Of a stretch of 64,000 nucleotides of DNA, positions 51,611 to 63,323 are shown in pieces (the first letter of the stretch is position 1; every line of letters starts with the position of its first letter). Below the pieces are notes generated by a model that was not told where the DNA came from, ran no database searches, and worked only from the letters and a program-made list of their open reading frames with translations. The stretch is from Flectonema sp. DT1601 (taxonomy: Eukaryota; Euglenozoa; Diplonemea; Diplonemida; Diplonemidae). The stretch lies in assembly GCA_964019425.1 (NCBI GenBank), contig OZ025859.1, positions 248,001-312,000 of the forward strand, in the 5' to 3' direction. The position numbers were made by a program, and so were the translations under genes.

Positions 51611-53580
51611 AAAAAGTCGACGCCATGCCACTATATGGGTCTCAGAAGGCTTGGTCTGTCCAACACTTGTTATTGTCAAGGTTAACATGGAGTTTAATGA
51701 TCCATGACTTATCTCTCCCTTTTGCCAAAAAATTGGACAAAATTATTAAACCTTTTTTGAAGAAATGGTGGGGATTTGTCCGCTCTGCGAACACAGTCAT
51801 CCTTTTTACCGGTTCAAAGAACACTGTTGGTCTCAGACACAAAAGAGTTGAGACGCTATATAAACAAGCGCAATCAATTAAACTAGACATCCTCAGATCC
51901 TCACAGGACTCTGACATGCACGGTGTCTACAATGTTATTATGGAGAAATCGTCCAATTGGTCGAAAAAGTTTTCAGCTTCTGCTGAGTGGGAGCGCCTTA
52001 TTAAGTTTTTTTCTTACCGTTCTCTTGCGAAGCAATCAGCTGGTCTTGGTCACCGATTGCGCGATCTACGTACTACTCGCCCCGATCTCCTTAAGCGTTT
52101 TGAAGTGGAAGCCACAGATGAACTACTGAACTCTTTGAATAAATTACAAGTCCAAGGTCAGTGGAAGGAGTGGTCTAAATGTATGATAAACGACTTCACC
52201 TGGAATAAGGTACTTAGGGAGGGAAATCCTGCCTATATCTCATTTCAACTGAAAGCGGTTACAAACACCCTCCCCTCACAAGATAATTTAAAGAGATGGA
52301 ACATCACCAATGTAGACCAAAATTGTGTTTTGTGTGGCAAAGTGAATCCTACCCTCAGGCATGTCTTAACAGGCTGTCCTGTCTCTTTAACACAAGGGAG
52401 GTTCACGTGGCGTCACGACAGCGTTCTAAAACGCATTGTTATCTTCTTGGAAGAGTTGATAATAAAAGCCAACAAAAGAAAAGAAAACCTCCCGCCTCCC
52501 TCTCAAACTTTTTTAAAAACAGGGGAAAATAAACCCCTAGAAAGAATTTCTAAAGAGACAGGCGAACTCTCACTAGCGAATGATTGGGTCATCCTCGACG
52601 ATGTCGGTGATAACCGCCTAATTGTTCCTCTTGAAGTGTGCCATGTCTCGTCCTCTCTAAGACCAGACATTTTTATTTATTCTTTTTTTGCGAAAAGAGC
52701 ACTGATTCTGGAGCTGACGTGTCCAAATGAAGATCGTTTCGAAACCTCTCATGTCTTAAAGGAAAAGAAATACCTAAAGCTAAGAGACTCGATCATCGCT
52801 AATGGCTTCGACTGTAACATTTTTACTATTGAAGTTGGCGTACGAGGAAACATCTGCATGGACCAGCTGAACATCTGGACACGTCACATCGGTTCACCTT
52901 TAGCACCAACAAAAGCTTTATTTTGTGAATGCACCAGAATCGCCAGACAGTGCTCATATGTTCTGTTCCAGACGAGGAACCTCCCCACGTGGCATTCAAG
53001 ACCACTAATGCGCAGCATTAAAGAAGAACCTGCCACCGCAAGTTTTATAAAAGATGGTAAAGAAATCTTCCCTGTGGAAGAAGTCAAAATCCACAAAGTA
53101 ACAAAACTGAAAACGATCGAAAAGCTCACCATTGAAAGATCGTGGCTTGAGAAATGTTTTATCTGGCAAACTTGTTACGCATCGGCTCTTTCTATTCTAC
53201 TCATTGCCAATGGTTCTTCTTCCTCCCCGGCCCCTTCTTTTTTGTTAGATGAGGATGAGCTCACTGGACTCTCCTTGTCATTCTCTTCTATTTCTTCCAT
53301 CTCTCTCCAGAATTCCCCACCTGAACTCATGTCAACGGGATCGCAAACACTTCCTGCTGATTTCGCTATAGTGATAAGAAGTCAATCTGACATGGGTTCC
53401 CAAACCCCCTTGTACAATAAAAAAGAAGGAAGATTAAGGCTGAAACTTTCCTTGAAATGCCAGATTTTAGAAAACGAACTAGAACAAATGAAAGAACGAA
53501 TGTTTTATGTTCTATTTTTATTTTACTTTAATGCGATGTCAGCCTCCCTTGAGAATGACAAGCAGCTACTGAATGGATTG
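49617..53580 (+). repeat. 1982-bp direct duplication inside the LINE
   Basis: Segment 49617-51598 is repeated as 51599-53580. Both start GGAATTTTTTAAAAAAAGTC. Amino-acid differences between copies (M/L, T/S, F/L, K/N and others, more in the 3' third) show that the two are about 1-2% diverged, so they may come from two different elements. The length is not a multiple of three, which is why the first ORF ends at 51610. The duplicated part runs from after the RT to just after the endonuclease. Confidence 0.92.
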
Positions 53581-54684
53581 TCTATTGAGAACAAAGCATC
53601 CAAACAACGGGCCGCCGAGAGTGTATCTCACAGCCCACTCCCTTTAAATCTATCCGCACCCCCATCTGTCTTTAACGTAGAAACGGAACAGAAAAAACGT
53701 GAACTATTGGAAAAAGAGAATCAACACCTGATCGCTGAATGTGATTTAGTGAAAAGTTCTCTTCTCTCATTAGTTCAAAGAACTAACTCTCTGGAGGAAA
53801 AAAGGACGAGCGAGCTGGCGCGACAATCACAAAGAGCGGACCACGCTGAAATGTTTTATTTCAACTTACAACAAAGGTTCATTCTATTAAACAATGAATT
53901 AGAATCTAAGTGTAGGGACGAAACTGGAACAAAAATTCAACTCTATTTGTCTCAACAAGAGGTCGCAACATTGCGTGCTGGCCCTCAACTGTCCCATTTT
54001 TCCCAACAATTTTCCCCAACACCCCCTTTTTTATTCGAATCAACGTCCACGGTAAAGAATTATCGACTCCCTCTCATCGCAACAACCTATTACTCCTGGA
54101 CTCCCAAACCCCGTCTTTCCTTTTTTTTTAAACCTCATTCTCCATTGATCACGTTCCCTTCTGAACTGTCTCAAAGTAGACTACTGGTATCGTCTTCTGC
54201 TCAAACGGAACAAGAAAAAGACAGTGCGGCGACCTCATCGACGGAAGATTCACCTATTGCGAGGCAATGGTCCGAAGGTAGACTCGATTTACTGGACAAC
54301 TACTGTCAAGCGGTAAGTGACTCTCTCCAGACAAATGAGAAAGTGGCGCTGCTCTCGGAAAAACTAGTGGAAGAGCAACGTCGATGCTCCGAGTTGAGCT
54401 ATCAACAGAAGACTATCCATAAAGAACAACTGGATCATTCCATGTTGTTGATGGAGATGGCCAGTGAGCTCTCTGAGCAACTCTATTTGGCAAAAGACCA
54501 AAACAGAGCTCTCAAATTTCAGTTACAAACATGGGCAAATGGTTTTAACCCACCCGAAAAGGAAGCGCAAGAAGAAAATGAGACCCCAAAGCGTCCGAGG
54601 GAGCGCCTATCCCAAAAAAAGCGAACTCCACCCTCAACGAATCCTCATGATCGCAGAAGAATCTTTTTAGATGACGATTGCTAA
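51625..54684 (+). CDS. LINE protein, second ORF: endonuclease plus long coiled-coil extension
   Basis: 1019 aa. The first 650 residues repeat the thumb, knuckle and endonuclease of the first ORF. A further 350-400 residues follow that the first ORF lacks. They hold long coiled-coil stretches (ETEQKKRELLEKENQHLIAE, RTNSLEEKRTSELARQSQRA), then SPIARQWSEGRLDLLDNYCQ, another heptad region, and a basic tail (PRERLSQKKRTPP). Counting from the endonuclease, the extension is about 650 residues. Most LINEs of this type end shortly after the endonuclease. A related sequence with an intron-like gap lies at 34.4-35.3 kb. Confidence 0.85.
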   Translation: MPLYGSQKAWSVQHLLLSRLTWSLMIHDLSLPFAKKLDKIIKPFLKKWWGFVRSANTVILFTGSKNTVGLRHKRVETLYKQAQSIKLDILRSSQDSDMHGVYNVIMEKSSNWSKKFSASAEWERLIKFFSYRSLAKQSAGLGHRLRDLRTTRPDLLKRFEVEATDELLNSLNKLQVQGQWKEWSKCMINDFTWNKVLREGNPAYISFQLKAVTNTLPSQDNLKRWNITNVDQNCVLCGKVNPTLRHVLTGCPVSLTQGRFTWRHDSVLKRIVIFLEELIIKANKRKENLPPPSQTFLKTGENKPLERISKETGELSLANDWVILDDVGDNRLIVPLEVCHVSSSLRPDIFIYSFFAKRALILELTCPNEDRFETSHVLKEKKYLKLRDSIIANGFDCNIFTIEVGVRGNICMDQLNIWTRHIGSPLAPTKALFCECTRIARQCSYVLFQTRNLPTWHSRPLMRSIKEEPATASFIKDGKEIFPVEEVKIHKVTKLKTIEKLTIERSWLEKCFIWQTCYASALSILLIANGSSSSPAPSFLLDEDELTGLSLSFSSISSISLQNSPPELMSTGSQTLPADFAIVIRSQSDMGSQTPLYNKKEGRLRLKLSLKCQILENELEQMKERMFYVLFLFYFNAMSASLENDKQLLNGLSIENKASKQRAAESVSHSPLPLNLSAPPSVFNVETEQKKRELLEKENQHLIAECDLVKSSLLSLVQRTNSLEEKRTSELARQSQRADHAEMFYFNLQQRFILLNNELESKCRDETGTKIQLYLSQQEVATLRAGPQLSHFSQQFSPTPPFLFESTSTVKNYRLPLIATTYYSWTPKPRLSFFFKPHSPLITFPSELSQSRLLVSSSAQTEQEKDSAATSSTEDSPIARQWSEGRLDLLDNYCQAVSDSLQTNEKVALLSEKLVEEQRRCSELSYQQKTIHKEQLDHSMLLMEMASELSEQLYLAKDQNRALKFQLQTWANGFNPPEKEAQEENETPKRPRERLSQKKRTPPSTNPHDRRRIFLDDDC

Positions 54685-54985
54685 GTTCTAGTTTCTATTA
54701 GTATTAAATTATTTGTATTATTTTGTCGATATGTTTATGTCTGTCCGATCATAACGTCAATCAGATTAATTGTTAATTGTAATTGGTTTGAGCGCTTATC
54801 AAAAAAAAAAAAAAGCGAACTCCAACCTCAACGAACTTTCATGATCGCAGAAGAATCTTTTTAGATGACGATTGCTAAGTTCTAGTTTCTATTAGTATTT
54901 ATTTATTTGTATTATTTTGTCGATATGTTTATGTCCGTCAGATCATAACGTTAATCAGATTAATTGTCAATTGTTAATTGTAAAT
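54601..54985 (+). repeat. Tandem duplication of the LINE ORF end and 3' UTR
   Basis: About 190 bp starting GAGCGCCTATCC (54601) recur from 54790 with a longer A run and a few substitutions, including a second copy of the codons for the ORF end and the TTTTGTCGATATGTTTATGT stretch. Confidence 0.88.
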
Positions 54986-55126
54986 GGTCTAAACCCCAAT
55001 CCAAGTTCCCAAGGCTTGGCATAGATTTGAGTGACGCCTTACTGGCCTCCTCATCCTCTATGAGTGGTGAGGGGGCCAGCAATGGTTTTTTTTTTTTTTC
55101 TCTTATTTCTTTTTTTCTTTTTCTTT

Positions 55127-58100
55127 GAGTTGAATTACCAGGTGAGATTTGGACAGTTAGCTTTTGGCTAAGGCCCTCCCTGAAGAGCAAGAACAGAAAA
55201 ACTACTCACACCTGAAGAAAACATACACAAAGAACACACTGTAAGCTGTGTGTGTATTTTGTGTTTGTCACAACAGGAGAGAAAAGAAAGAATGTCAAGG
55301 TTGGTCACCTTGCCTATCAACGCACAACATTGGTGGTCTCTACTAGACCCTGAGTGATCCCACTGGATCTCTCATCGTTCATAGTACCCTGTGTGAAGTT
55401 ATAAAATCAAAGGTAAACTATGAACTACAAATGACTTAGCCTGTTATTATAATGCCACAGGCAGGCCCTGCATTCAGCAACTATCCAGCAGTGCTTGGAT
55501 GTCCTGATCTTCTTCTAAAAAAAAGAAAGAAAAACAAAACTGTAGCTGGGATCACTCAGGATCAACAGACTACCAATGCTACCTGTTGTACTTGCTCACT
55601 ATGGGGGGTGATGCCAAACACCCAGAAGTACTTAACTACTTTCCTTCTTGCTGCCCAGGAGTTTCTGACCAGAACTAATAGAAAATAAAAAGTAGATGGG
55701 AAACAATAAAAAGTAAAATGGATATAACTGAAGTTAAACAAGACAAATGAGGTAACAGACCAGAACAGAAAGAGGATTGTAATAGAAGATTACAAATAAA
55801 AAAAAATGCAAGTATCAACACATAATCAAGATACACCAGCAGCTAACAAACAACATAAAATTGAAGATCAGTTGCCAGAGTATTTCAACCATGGTAGAAT
55901 ACTCGCCCCTCTGGCAGGGATTATCCCAGACTTGTCCTTTAATCTAGTTGGACACCATGGCTTACAACCCTTCCAGAGGGAAGCACCATTATGACTTCTA
56001 ATTTTTTTTCTTCAAGAAAATCATAAGGTGGTAACAAAGAAAAATGCTAAGAGGAACCCCCTATTAACACCTAAGACATCTAAACTGCAGCCCAGCCTAT
56101 GCCCAATGCACTAACAGGTCATTCCCTCACACTCAGATCAAAAAATCAAAGTTCAGAGTGCATCTTAGCGTGAATGAGAGAATTTCCTCCCGCTTATTTT
56201 GAACAAAAGGGATAGGAGAAGGGATAGAAAACGAACATAAAAATAAGATTCTAAGTGAGAAACACTTAGCAGAAACACTTAGCAGCTTTTAAGGAGCTGA
56301 AAAGCAAAAAAAAAATCTAAGTGAGAAACACTTAGTAGAAACAATTCGTAGCTAATTAAGCTGAAAATAAAAAAATAAAAAATTTCTAAGTGAGAAATAC
56401 TTAGCAACTTTTAGAACAAATATTTCAGTAAATAACCTGTAATGATTAAACCATTACAGGTTTGATGTCAAAACTGACAAGGACTGAGTTGAATTACCAG
56501 GTGAGATTTGGACAGTTAGCTTTTGGCTAAGGCCCTCCCTGAAGAGCAAGAACAGAAAAACTACTCACACCTGAAGAAAACATACACAAAGAACACACTG
56601 TAAGCTGTGTGTGTATTTTGTGTTTGTCACAACAGGAGAGAAAAGAAAGAATGTCAAGGTTGGTCACCTTGCCTATCAACGCACAACATTGGTGGTCTCT
56701 ACTAGACCCTGAGTGATCCCACTGGATCTCTCATCGTTCATAGTACCCTGTGTGAAGTTATAAAATCAAAGGTAAACTATGAACTACAAATGACTTAGCC
56801 TGTTATTATAATGCCACAGGCAGGCCCTGCATTCAGCAACTATCCAGCAGTGCTTGGATGTCCTGATCTTCTTCTAAAAAAAAGAAAGAAAAACAAAACT
56901 GTAGCTGGGATCACTCAGGATCAACAGACTACCAATGCTACCTGTTGTACTTGCTCACTATGGGGGGTGATGCCAAACACCCAGAAGTACTTAACTACTT
57001 TCCTTCTTGCTGCCCAGGAGTTTCTGACCAGAACTAATAGAAAATAAAAAGTAGATGGGAAACAATAAAAAGTAAAATGGATATAACTGAAGTTAAACAA
57101 GACAAATGAGGTAACAGACCAGAACAGAAAGAGGATTGTAATAGAAGATTACAAATAAAAAAAAATGCAAGTATCAACACATAATCAAGATACACCAGCA
57201 GCTAACAAACAACATAAAATTGAAGATCAGTTGCCAGAGTATTTCAACCATGGTAGAATACTCGCCCCTCTGGCAGGGATTATCCCAGACTTGTCCTTTA
57301 ATCTAGTTGGACACCATGGCTTACAACCCTTCCAGAGGGAAGCACCATTATGACTTCTAATTTTTTTTCTTCAAGAAAATCATAAGGTGGTAACAAAGAA
57401 AAATGCTAAGAGGAACCCCCTATTAACACCTAAGACATCTAAACTGCAGCCCAGCCTATGCCCAATGCACTAACAGGTCATTCCCTCACACTCAGATCAA
57501 AAAATCAAAGTTCAGAGTGCATCTTAGCGTGAATGAGAGAATTTCCTCCCGCTTATTTTGAACAAAAGGGATAGGAGAAGGGATAGAAAACGAACATAAA
57601 AATAAGATTCTAAGTGAGAAACACTTAGCAGAAACACTTAGCAGCTTTTAAGGAGCTGAAAAGCAAAAAAAAAATCTAAGTGAGAAACACTTAGTAGAAA
57701 CAATTCGTAGCTAATTAAGCTGAAAATAAAAAAATAAAAAATTTCTAAGTGAGAAATACTTAGCAACTTTTAGAACAAATATTTCAGTAAATAACCTGTA
57801 ATGATTAAACCATTACAGGTTTGATGTCAAAACTGACAAGGACTGAGTTGAATTACCAGGTGAGATTTGGACAGTTAGCTTTTGGCTAAGGCCCTCCCTG
57901 AAGAGCAAGAACAGAAAAACTACTCACACCTGAAGAAAACATACACAAAGAACACACTGTAAGCTGTGTGTGTATTTTGTGTTTGTCACAACAGGAGAGA
58001 AAAGAAAGAATGTCAAGGTTGGTCACCTTGCCTATCAACGCACAACATTGGTGGTCTCTACTAGACCCTGAGTGATCCCACTGGATCTCTCATCGTTCAT

Positions 58101-60626
58101 AGTACCCTGTGTGAAGTTATAAAATCAAAGGTAAACTATGAACTACAAATGACTTAGCCTGTTATTATAATGCCACAGGCAGGCCCTGCATTCAGCAACT
58201 ATCCAGCAGTGCTTGGATGTCCTGATCTTCTTCTAAAAAAAAGAAAGAAAAACAAAACTGTAGCTGGGATCACTCAGGATCAACAGACTACCAATGCTAC
58301 CTGTTGTACTTGCTCACTATGGGGGGTGATGCCAAACACCCAGAAGTACTTAACTACTTTCCTTCTTGCTGCCCAGGAGTTTCTGACCAGAACTAATAGA
58401 AAATAAAAAGTAGATGGGAAACAATAAAAAGTAAAATGGATATAACTGAAGTTAAACAAGACAAATGAGGTAACAGACCAGAACAGAAAGAGGATTGTAA
58501 TAGAAGATTACAAATAAAAAAAAATGCAAGTATCAACACATAATCAAGATACACCAGCAGCTAACAAACAACATAAAATTGAAGATCAGTTGCCAGAGTA
58601 TTTCAACCATGGTAGAATACTCGCCCCTCTGGCAGGGATTATCCCAGACTTGTCCTTTAATCTAGTTGGACACCATGGCTTACAACCCTTCCAGAGGGAA
58701 GCACCATTATGACTTCTAATTTTTTTTCTTCAAGAAAATCATAAGGTGGTAACAAAGAAAAATGCTAAGAGGAACCCCCTATTAACACCTAAGACATCTA
58801 AACTGCAGCCCAGCCTATGCCCAATGCACTAACAGGTCATTCCCTCACACTCAGATCAAAAAATCAAAGTTCAGAGTGCATCTTAGCGTGAATGAGAGAA
58901 TTTCCTCCCGCTTATTTTGAACAAAAGGGATAGGAGAAGGGATAGAAAACGAACATAAAAATAAGATTCTAAGTGAGAAACACTTAGCAGAAACACTTAG
59001 CAGCTTTTAAGGAGCTGAAAAGCAAAAAAAAAATCTAAGTGAGAAACACTTAGTAGAAACAATTCGTAGCTAATTAAGCTGAAAATAAAAAAATAAAAAA
59101 TTTCTAAGTGAGAAATACTTAGCAACTTTTAGAACAAATATTTCAGTAAATAACCTGTAATGATTAAACCATTACAGGTTTGATGTCAAAACTGACAAGG
59201 ACTGAGTTGAATTACCAGGTGAGATTTGGACAGTTAGCTTTTGGCTAAGGCCCTCCCTGAAGAGCAAGAACAGAAAAACTACTCACACCTGAAGAAAACA
59301 TACACAAAGAACACACTGTAAGCTGTGTGTGTATTTTGTGTTTGTCACAACAGGAGAGAAAAGAAAGAATGTCAAGGTTGGTCACCTTGCCTATCAACGC
59401 ACAACATTGGTGGTCTCTACTAGACCCTGAGTGATCCCACTGGATCTCTCATCGTTCATAGTACCCTGTGTGAAGTTATAAAATCAAAGGTAAACTATGA
59501 ACTACAAATGACTTAGCCTGTTATTATAATGCCACAGGCAGGCCCTGCATTCAGCAACTATCCAGCAGTGCTTGGATGTCCTGATCTTCTTCTAAAAAAA
59601 AGAAAGAAAAACAAAACTGTAGCTGGGATCACTCAGGATCAACAGACTACCAATGCTACCTGTTGTACTTGCTCACTATGGGGGGTGATGCCAAACACCC
59701 AGAAGTACTTAACTACTTTCCTTCTTGCCGCCCAGGAGTTTCTGACCAGAACTAATAGAAAATAAAAAGTAGATGGGAAACAATAAAAAGTAAAATGGAT
59801 ATAACTGAAGTTAAACAAGACAAATGAGGTAACAGACCAGAACAGAAAGAGGATTGTAATAGAAGATTACAAATAAAAAAAAATGCAAGTATCAACACAT
59901 AATCAAGATACACCAGCAGCTAACAAACAACATAAAATTGAAGATCAGTTGCCAGAGTATTTCAACCATGGTAGAATACTCGCCCCTCTGGCAGGGATTA
60001 TCCCAGACTTGTCCTTTAATCTAGTTGGACACCATGGCTTACAACCCTTCCAGAGGGAAGCACCATTATGACTTCTAATTTTTTTTCTTCAAGAAAATCA
60101 TAAGGTGGTAACAAAGAAAAATGCTAAGAGGAACCCCCTATTAACACCTAAGACATCTAAACTGCAGCCCAGCCTATGCCCAATGCACTAACAGGTCATT
60201 CCCTCACACTCAGATCAAAAAATCAAAGTTCAGAGTGCATCTTAGCGTGAATGAGAGAATTTCCTCCCGCTTATTTTGAACAAAAGGGATAGGAGAAGGG
60301 ATAGAAAACGAACATAAAAATAAGATTCTAAGTGAGAAACACTTAGCAGAAACACTTAGCAGCTTTTAAGGAGCTGAAAAGCAAAAAAAAAATCTAAGTG
60401 AGAAACACTTAGTAGAAACAATTCGTAGCTAATTAAGCTGAAAATAAAAAAATAAAAAATTTCTAAGTGAGAAATACTTAGCAACTTTTAGAACAAATAT
60501 TTCAGTAAATAACCTGTAATGATTAAACCATTACAGGTTTGATGTCAAAACTGACAAGGACTGAGTTGAATTACCAGGTGAGATTTGGACAGTTAGCTTT
60601 TGGCTAAGGCCCTCCCTGAAGAGCAA
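55127..60626 (+). repeat. Tandem array: four 1359-bp units plus a 64-bp partial
   Basis: Units start at 55127, 56486, 57845 and 59204, each with GAGTTGAATTACCAGGTGAG; a partial starts at 60563. I noticed a single C/T difference (fourth unit, near 59729), so the array is very young or conversion-maintained. No ORF over 80 codons exists. Each unit has a CAG-GTGAG motif at its head, three CTAAGTG-AGAAA-CACTTAG-type hairpins (56251, 56317 and 56386 in the first unit; the third has a T in place of C, still pairable), and an 11-bp hairpin AACCTGTAATG/CATTACAGGTT (56434-56462). An inverted 838-bp copy follows at 60.7 kb. Confidence 0.95.
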
Positions 60627-60665
60627 ATACTCTAATAGGAAATATTTTTGAACAAAATGTGATTA

Positions 60666-60696
<31 letters not shown>

Positions 60697-60700
<4 letters not shown>

Positions 60701-61534
60701 AACCATGGTGTCCAACTAAATTAAAGGACAAGTCTGGGATAATCCCTGCCAGAGGGGCGAGTATTCTACCATGGTTGAAATACTCTGGCAACTGATCTTC
60801 AATTTTATGTTGTTTGTTAGCTGCTGGTGTATCTTGATAATGTGTTGATACTTGCATTTTTTTATTTGTAATCTTCTATTACAATTCTCTTTCTGTTCTG
60901 GTCTGTTATTTCATTTGTCTTGTTTAACTTCAGTTATATCCATTTTACTTTTTATTGTTTCCCATCTACTTTTTATCTTCTATTAGTTCTGGTCAGAAAC
61001 CCCTGGGCAGCAAGAAGGAAAGCAGTTTAGTACTTCTGGGTGTTTGGCATCACCCCCCATAGTGAGCAAGTACAACAGGTAGCATTGGTAGTCTGTTGAT
61101 CCTGAGTGATCCCAGCTACAGTTTTGTTTTTCTTTCTTTTTTTTAGAAGAAGATCAGGACATCCAAGCACTGCTGGATAGTTGCTGAATGCAGGGCCTGC
61201 CTGTGGCATTATAATAACAGGCTAAGTCATTTGTAGTTCATAGTTTACCTTTGATTTTATAACTTCACACAGGGTACTATGAACGATGAGAGATCCAGTG
61301 GGATCACTCAGGGTCTAGTAGAGACCACCAATGTTGTGCGTTGATAGGCAAGGTGATCAACCTTGACATTCTTTCTTTTCTCTCCTGTTGTGACAAACAC
61401 AAAATACACGCACAGCTTACAGTGTGTTCTTTGTGTATGTTTTCTTCAGGTGTGAGTAGTTTTTTTGTTCTTGCTCTTCAGGGAGGGCCTTAGCCAAAAG
61501 CTAACAGTCCAAATCTCACCTGGTAACTTAACTC
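60697..61534 (-). repeat. Inverted partial copy of the 1359-bp unit
   Basis: The reverse complement of unit positions 1 to about 838, with more differences than among the array units. It is separated from the array by about 70 bp including a long A run. At its head, the sequence beyond GAGTT changes to TTATTATTC and a long T run (on the minus strand). Confidence 0.9.
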
Positions 61535-61559
61535 GAATAATAAAAAAAAAAAAAAAAAA

Positions 61560-62774
61560 AAAAACATGCCTTGGGAATACAACCAAAGCCCCAATTAATC
61601 GGTCCTTTCTTTTTTCCTTCTTGTCAAGTGATCGCTCCACTCGTCGATCACCAAAACCGATTGTATTTATATCTGTTCTTTTCTCAACGATCGGCTATAC
61701 CGATCTTTTTTTTTAAAAATAATTGTTTTCTTCTTCTCGACGATCAGATCCAATTGATCGACCTTTTCTTTTTTTTTCCTTTATTCCTTCCATCCCTCCC
61801 GCTCCCCTTATTTTAATAAAAACAAGATCAGCACAGCTTGATCGTTAAACTTTTTTTATTTATTTATTTTTTTTTTTTTTTTTATTTAAACTGATTGTAT
61901 TTATATCTGGTTATTTTTCTCAACGATCGGCTATGCCGATCGACCATTAAAATAATTGTCTTCTTCTTCTCGACGACCAGATCCAATTGATCGACCTTTT
62001 CTTTTTTTTTCCTTTATTCCTTCCATCCCTCCCGCTCCCCTTATTTTAATAAAAACAAGATCAGCTCAGCTTGATCGTTATTTATTTATTTATTTATTTT
62101 TTTTTTTTTTTTGTTGGTCCTAGTCAAGACCTTAAACTGACTAATCGGTCTTAACTTTAACTAAGTGAATGAACCCTTTCCGTTTTCCTTTTCCCTTTAT
62201 TACTCTCTATCTGGTCTGTTATGTCATAAATCTCATTTAATTTTATCATTCATTTTAATTTTCACTGTTTCCCATCTACATTTTATTTTCAAATAGTTCC
62301 GGTCTGTCTCTGATGTTAAATAAAACTGATCATGTTAACTCAATATTTTTTTTTATTATGTGCAAGAGATACCAACACGCAAGAGATACCAACGCACATA
62401 CGAGATACCAGCACTTCCGAGATACCGACACACAAGAGATACCAAGACACTTAAGATACCAGCAAGGACAGTGAGAGGTAGAATGAACTCTCCTCCTTGT
62501 GTCCGATCCTGATTATTTTTTGTTGAATTGGTAGTGTTACCTCAGTTTGCTACTCTCGTATCTGTGTTGTGTTAACTCATGTAAGTGATCTTAACTCCTG
62601 TTAAATAAAAAAAAAATTTCAAAAAAAAAGAAATTAAAAAAGAAGAATTTTCAAATGAAGTTATATCAACCCCTGCCACCCATTATGATCAATTCCGCTT
62701 GTTTTTTTTTTTTTTTTTTTTTTTTTTCTTCTTTCTTTTCTTCAAATATAAAAAAAAATTAAAAAATATAAAAG
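61560..62774 (+). repeat. Copy of the LINE 5' region with monomers, joined to satellite
   Basis: It starts CATGCCTTGGGAATACAACC, contains about two and a half monomers (with GATCGGCTATGCCGATC in one), the GGTCCTAGTCAAGACC stem-loop, and diverged GAGATACC repeats. At about 62775 it passes into the satellite instead of a LINE ORF. The start of this segment is also found inverted at 33.93-34.08 kb. Confidence 0.88.
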
Positions 62775-63292
62775 ATGAAACAATGTTATCATTGTTTTTT
62801 TTATCGATCGACTATGTCGATTACTTCCAGTTTTCCGTCCTGGTCAAGACGCTAAACTGATTGTTTTTTTTTTTTTTTTAAAAAATTAATAAAAAGAATA
62901 TAAAAAAAAAAAAAAAAGAATAAACAATGTTATCATTGTTTTTTTTTATCGTTCGACTTTGTCGACTAATTTCTATTTTCCGTTTCTTTTCTTTAAATAA
63001 TAAATAAAAAGAATTTAAAATAAAAAAAAAGAATAAACAATGTTATCATTGTTTTTTTATCGATCGACTATGTCGATTACTTTCTATTTTCCGTCCTGGT
63101 CAAGACGCTAAACTGATTGTTTTTTTTTCAAAATTAATAAAAAAGAATATAAAAAAAAAAAAAAAAAAAAAAGAATAAACAATGTTATTATTGTTTTTTT
63201 ATCGATCGACTATGTCGATCACTTTCTATTTTCCGTCCTGGTCAAGACGCTAAACTGATTGTTTTTTTTTTCAAAATTAATAAAAAAGAATA

Positions 63293-63323
<31 letters not shown>

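Larger units (their letters stand above)
45741..55126 (+). mobile_element. LINE retrotransposon with restriction-like endonuclease (R2/NeSL/CRE type)
   Basis: The element consists of 5' tandem monomers, a GAGATACC repeat region, a coding region, and a 3' UTR ending GGCCAGCAATGG plus a T/C tract. The protein has two C2H2 fingers, a reverse transcriptase with FADD, a C-x2-C-x7-H-x4-C knuckle and a PD-(D/E)XK endonuclease. In trypanosomatids, endonuclease LINEs of this kind (SLACS, CZAR, CRE) insert at fixed sites in spliced-leader genes. This copy is not intact: a 1982-bp internal tandem duplication splits its ORF, and the 3' UTR has its own duplication. Both flanks begin with the head of the 1359-bp unit. 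Confidence 0.88.

Noticed and set aside
55452-60071. Repeated 78- and 62-codon frames in the 1359-bp units as genes
   Set aside because: They recur only because the DNA recurs. They have no family signal, and the inverted copy changes or shortens them.
55127-60626. The 1359-bp array as a spliced-leader RNA gene array
   Set aside because: The unit length and the CAG-GTGAG motif tempted me, but the sequence before the donor does not resemble any euglenozoan leader I know, and no convincing Sm site follows at the right distance.
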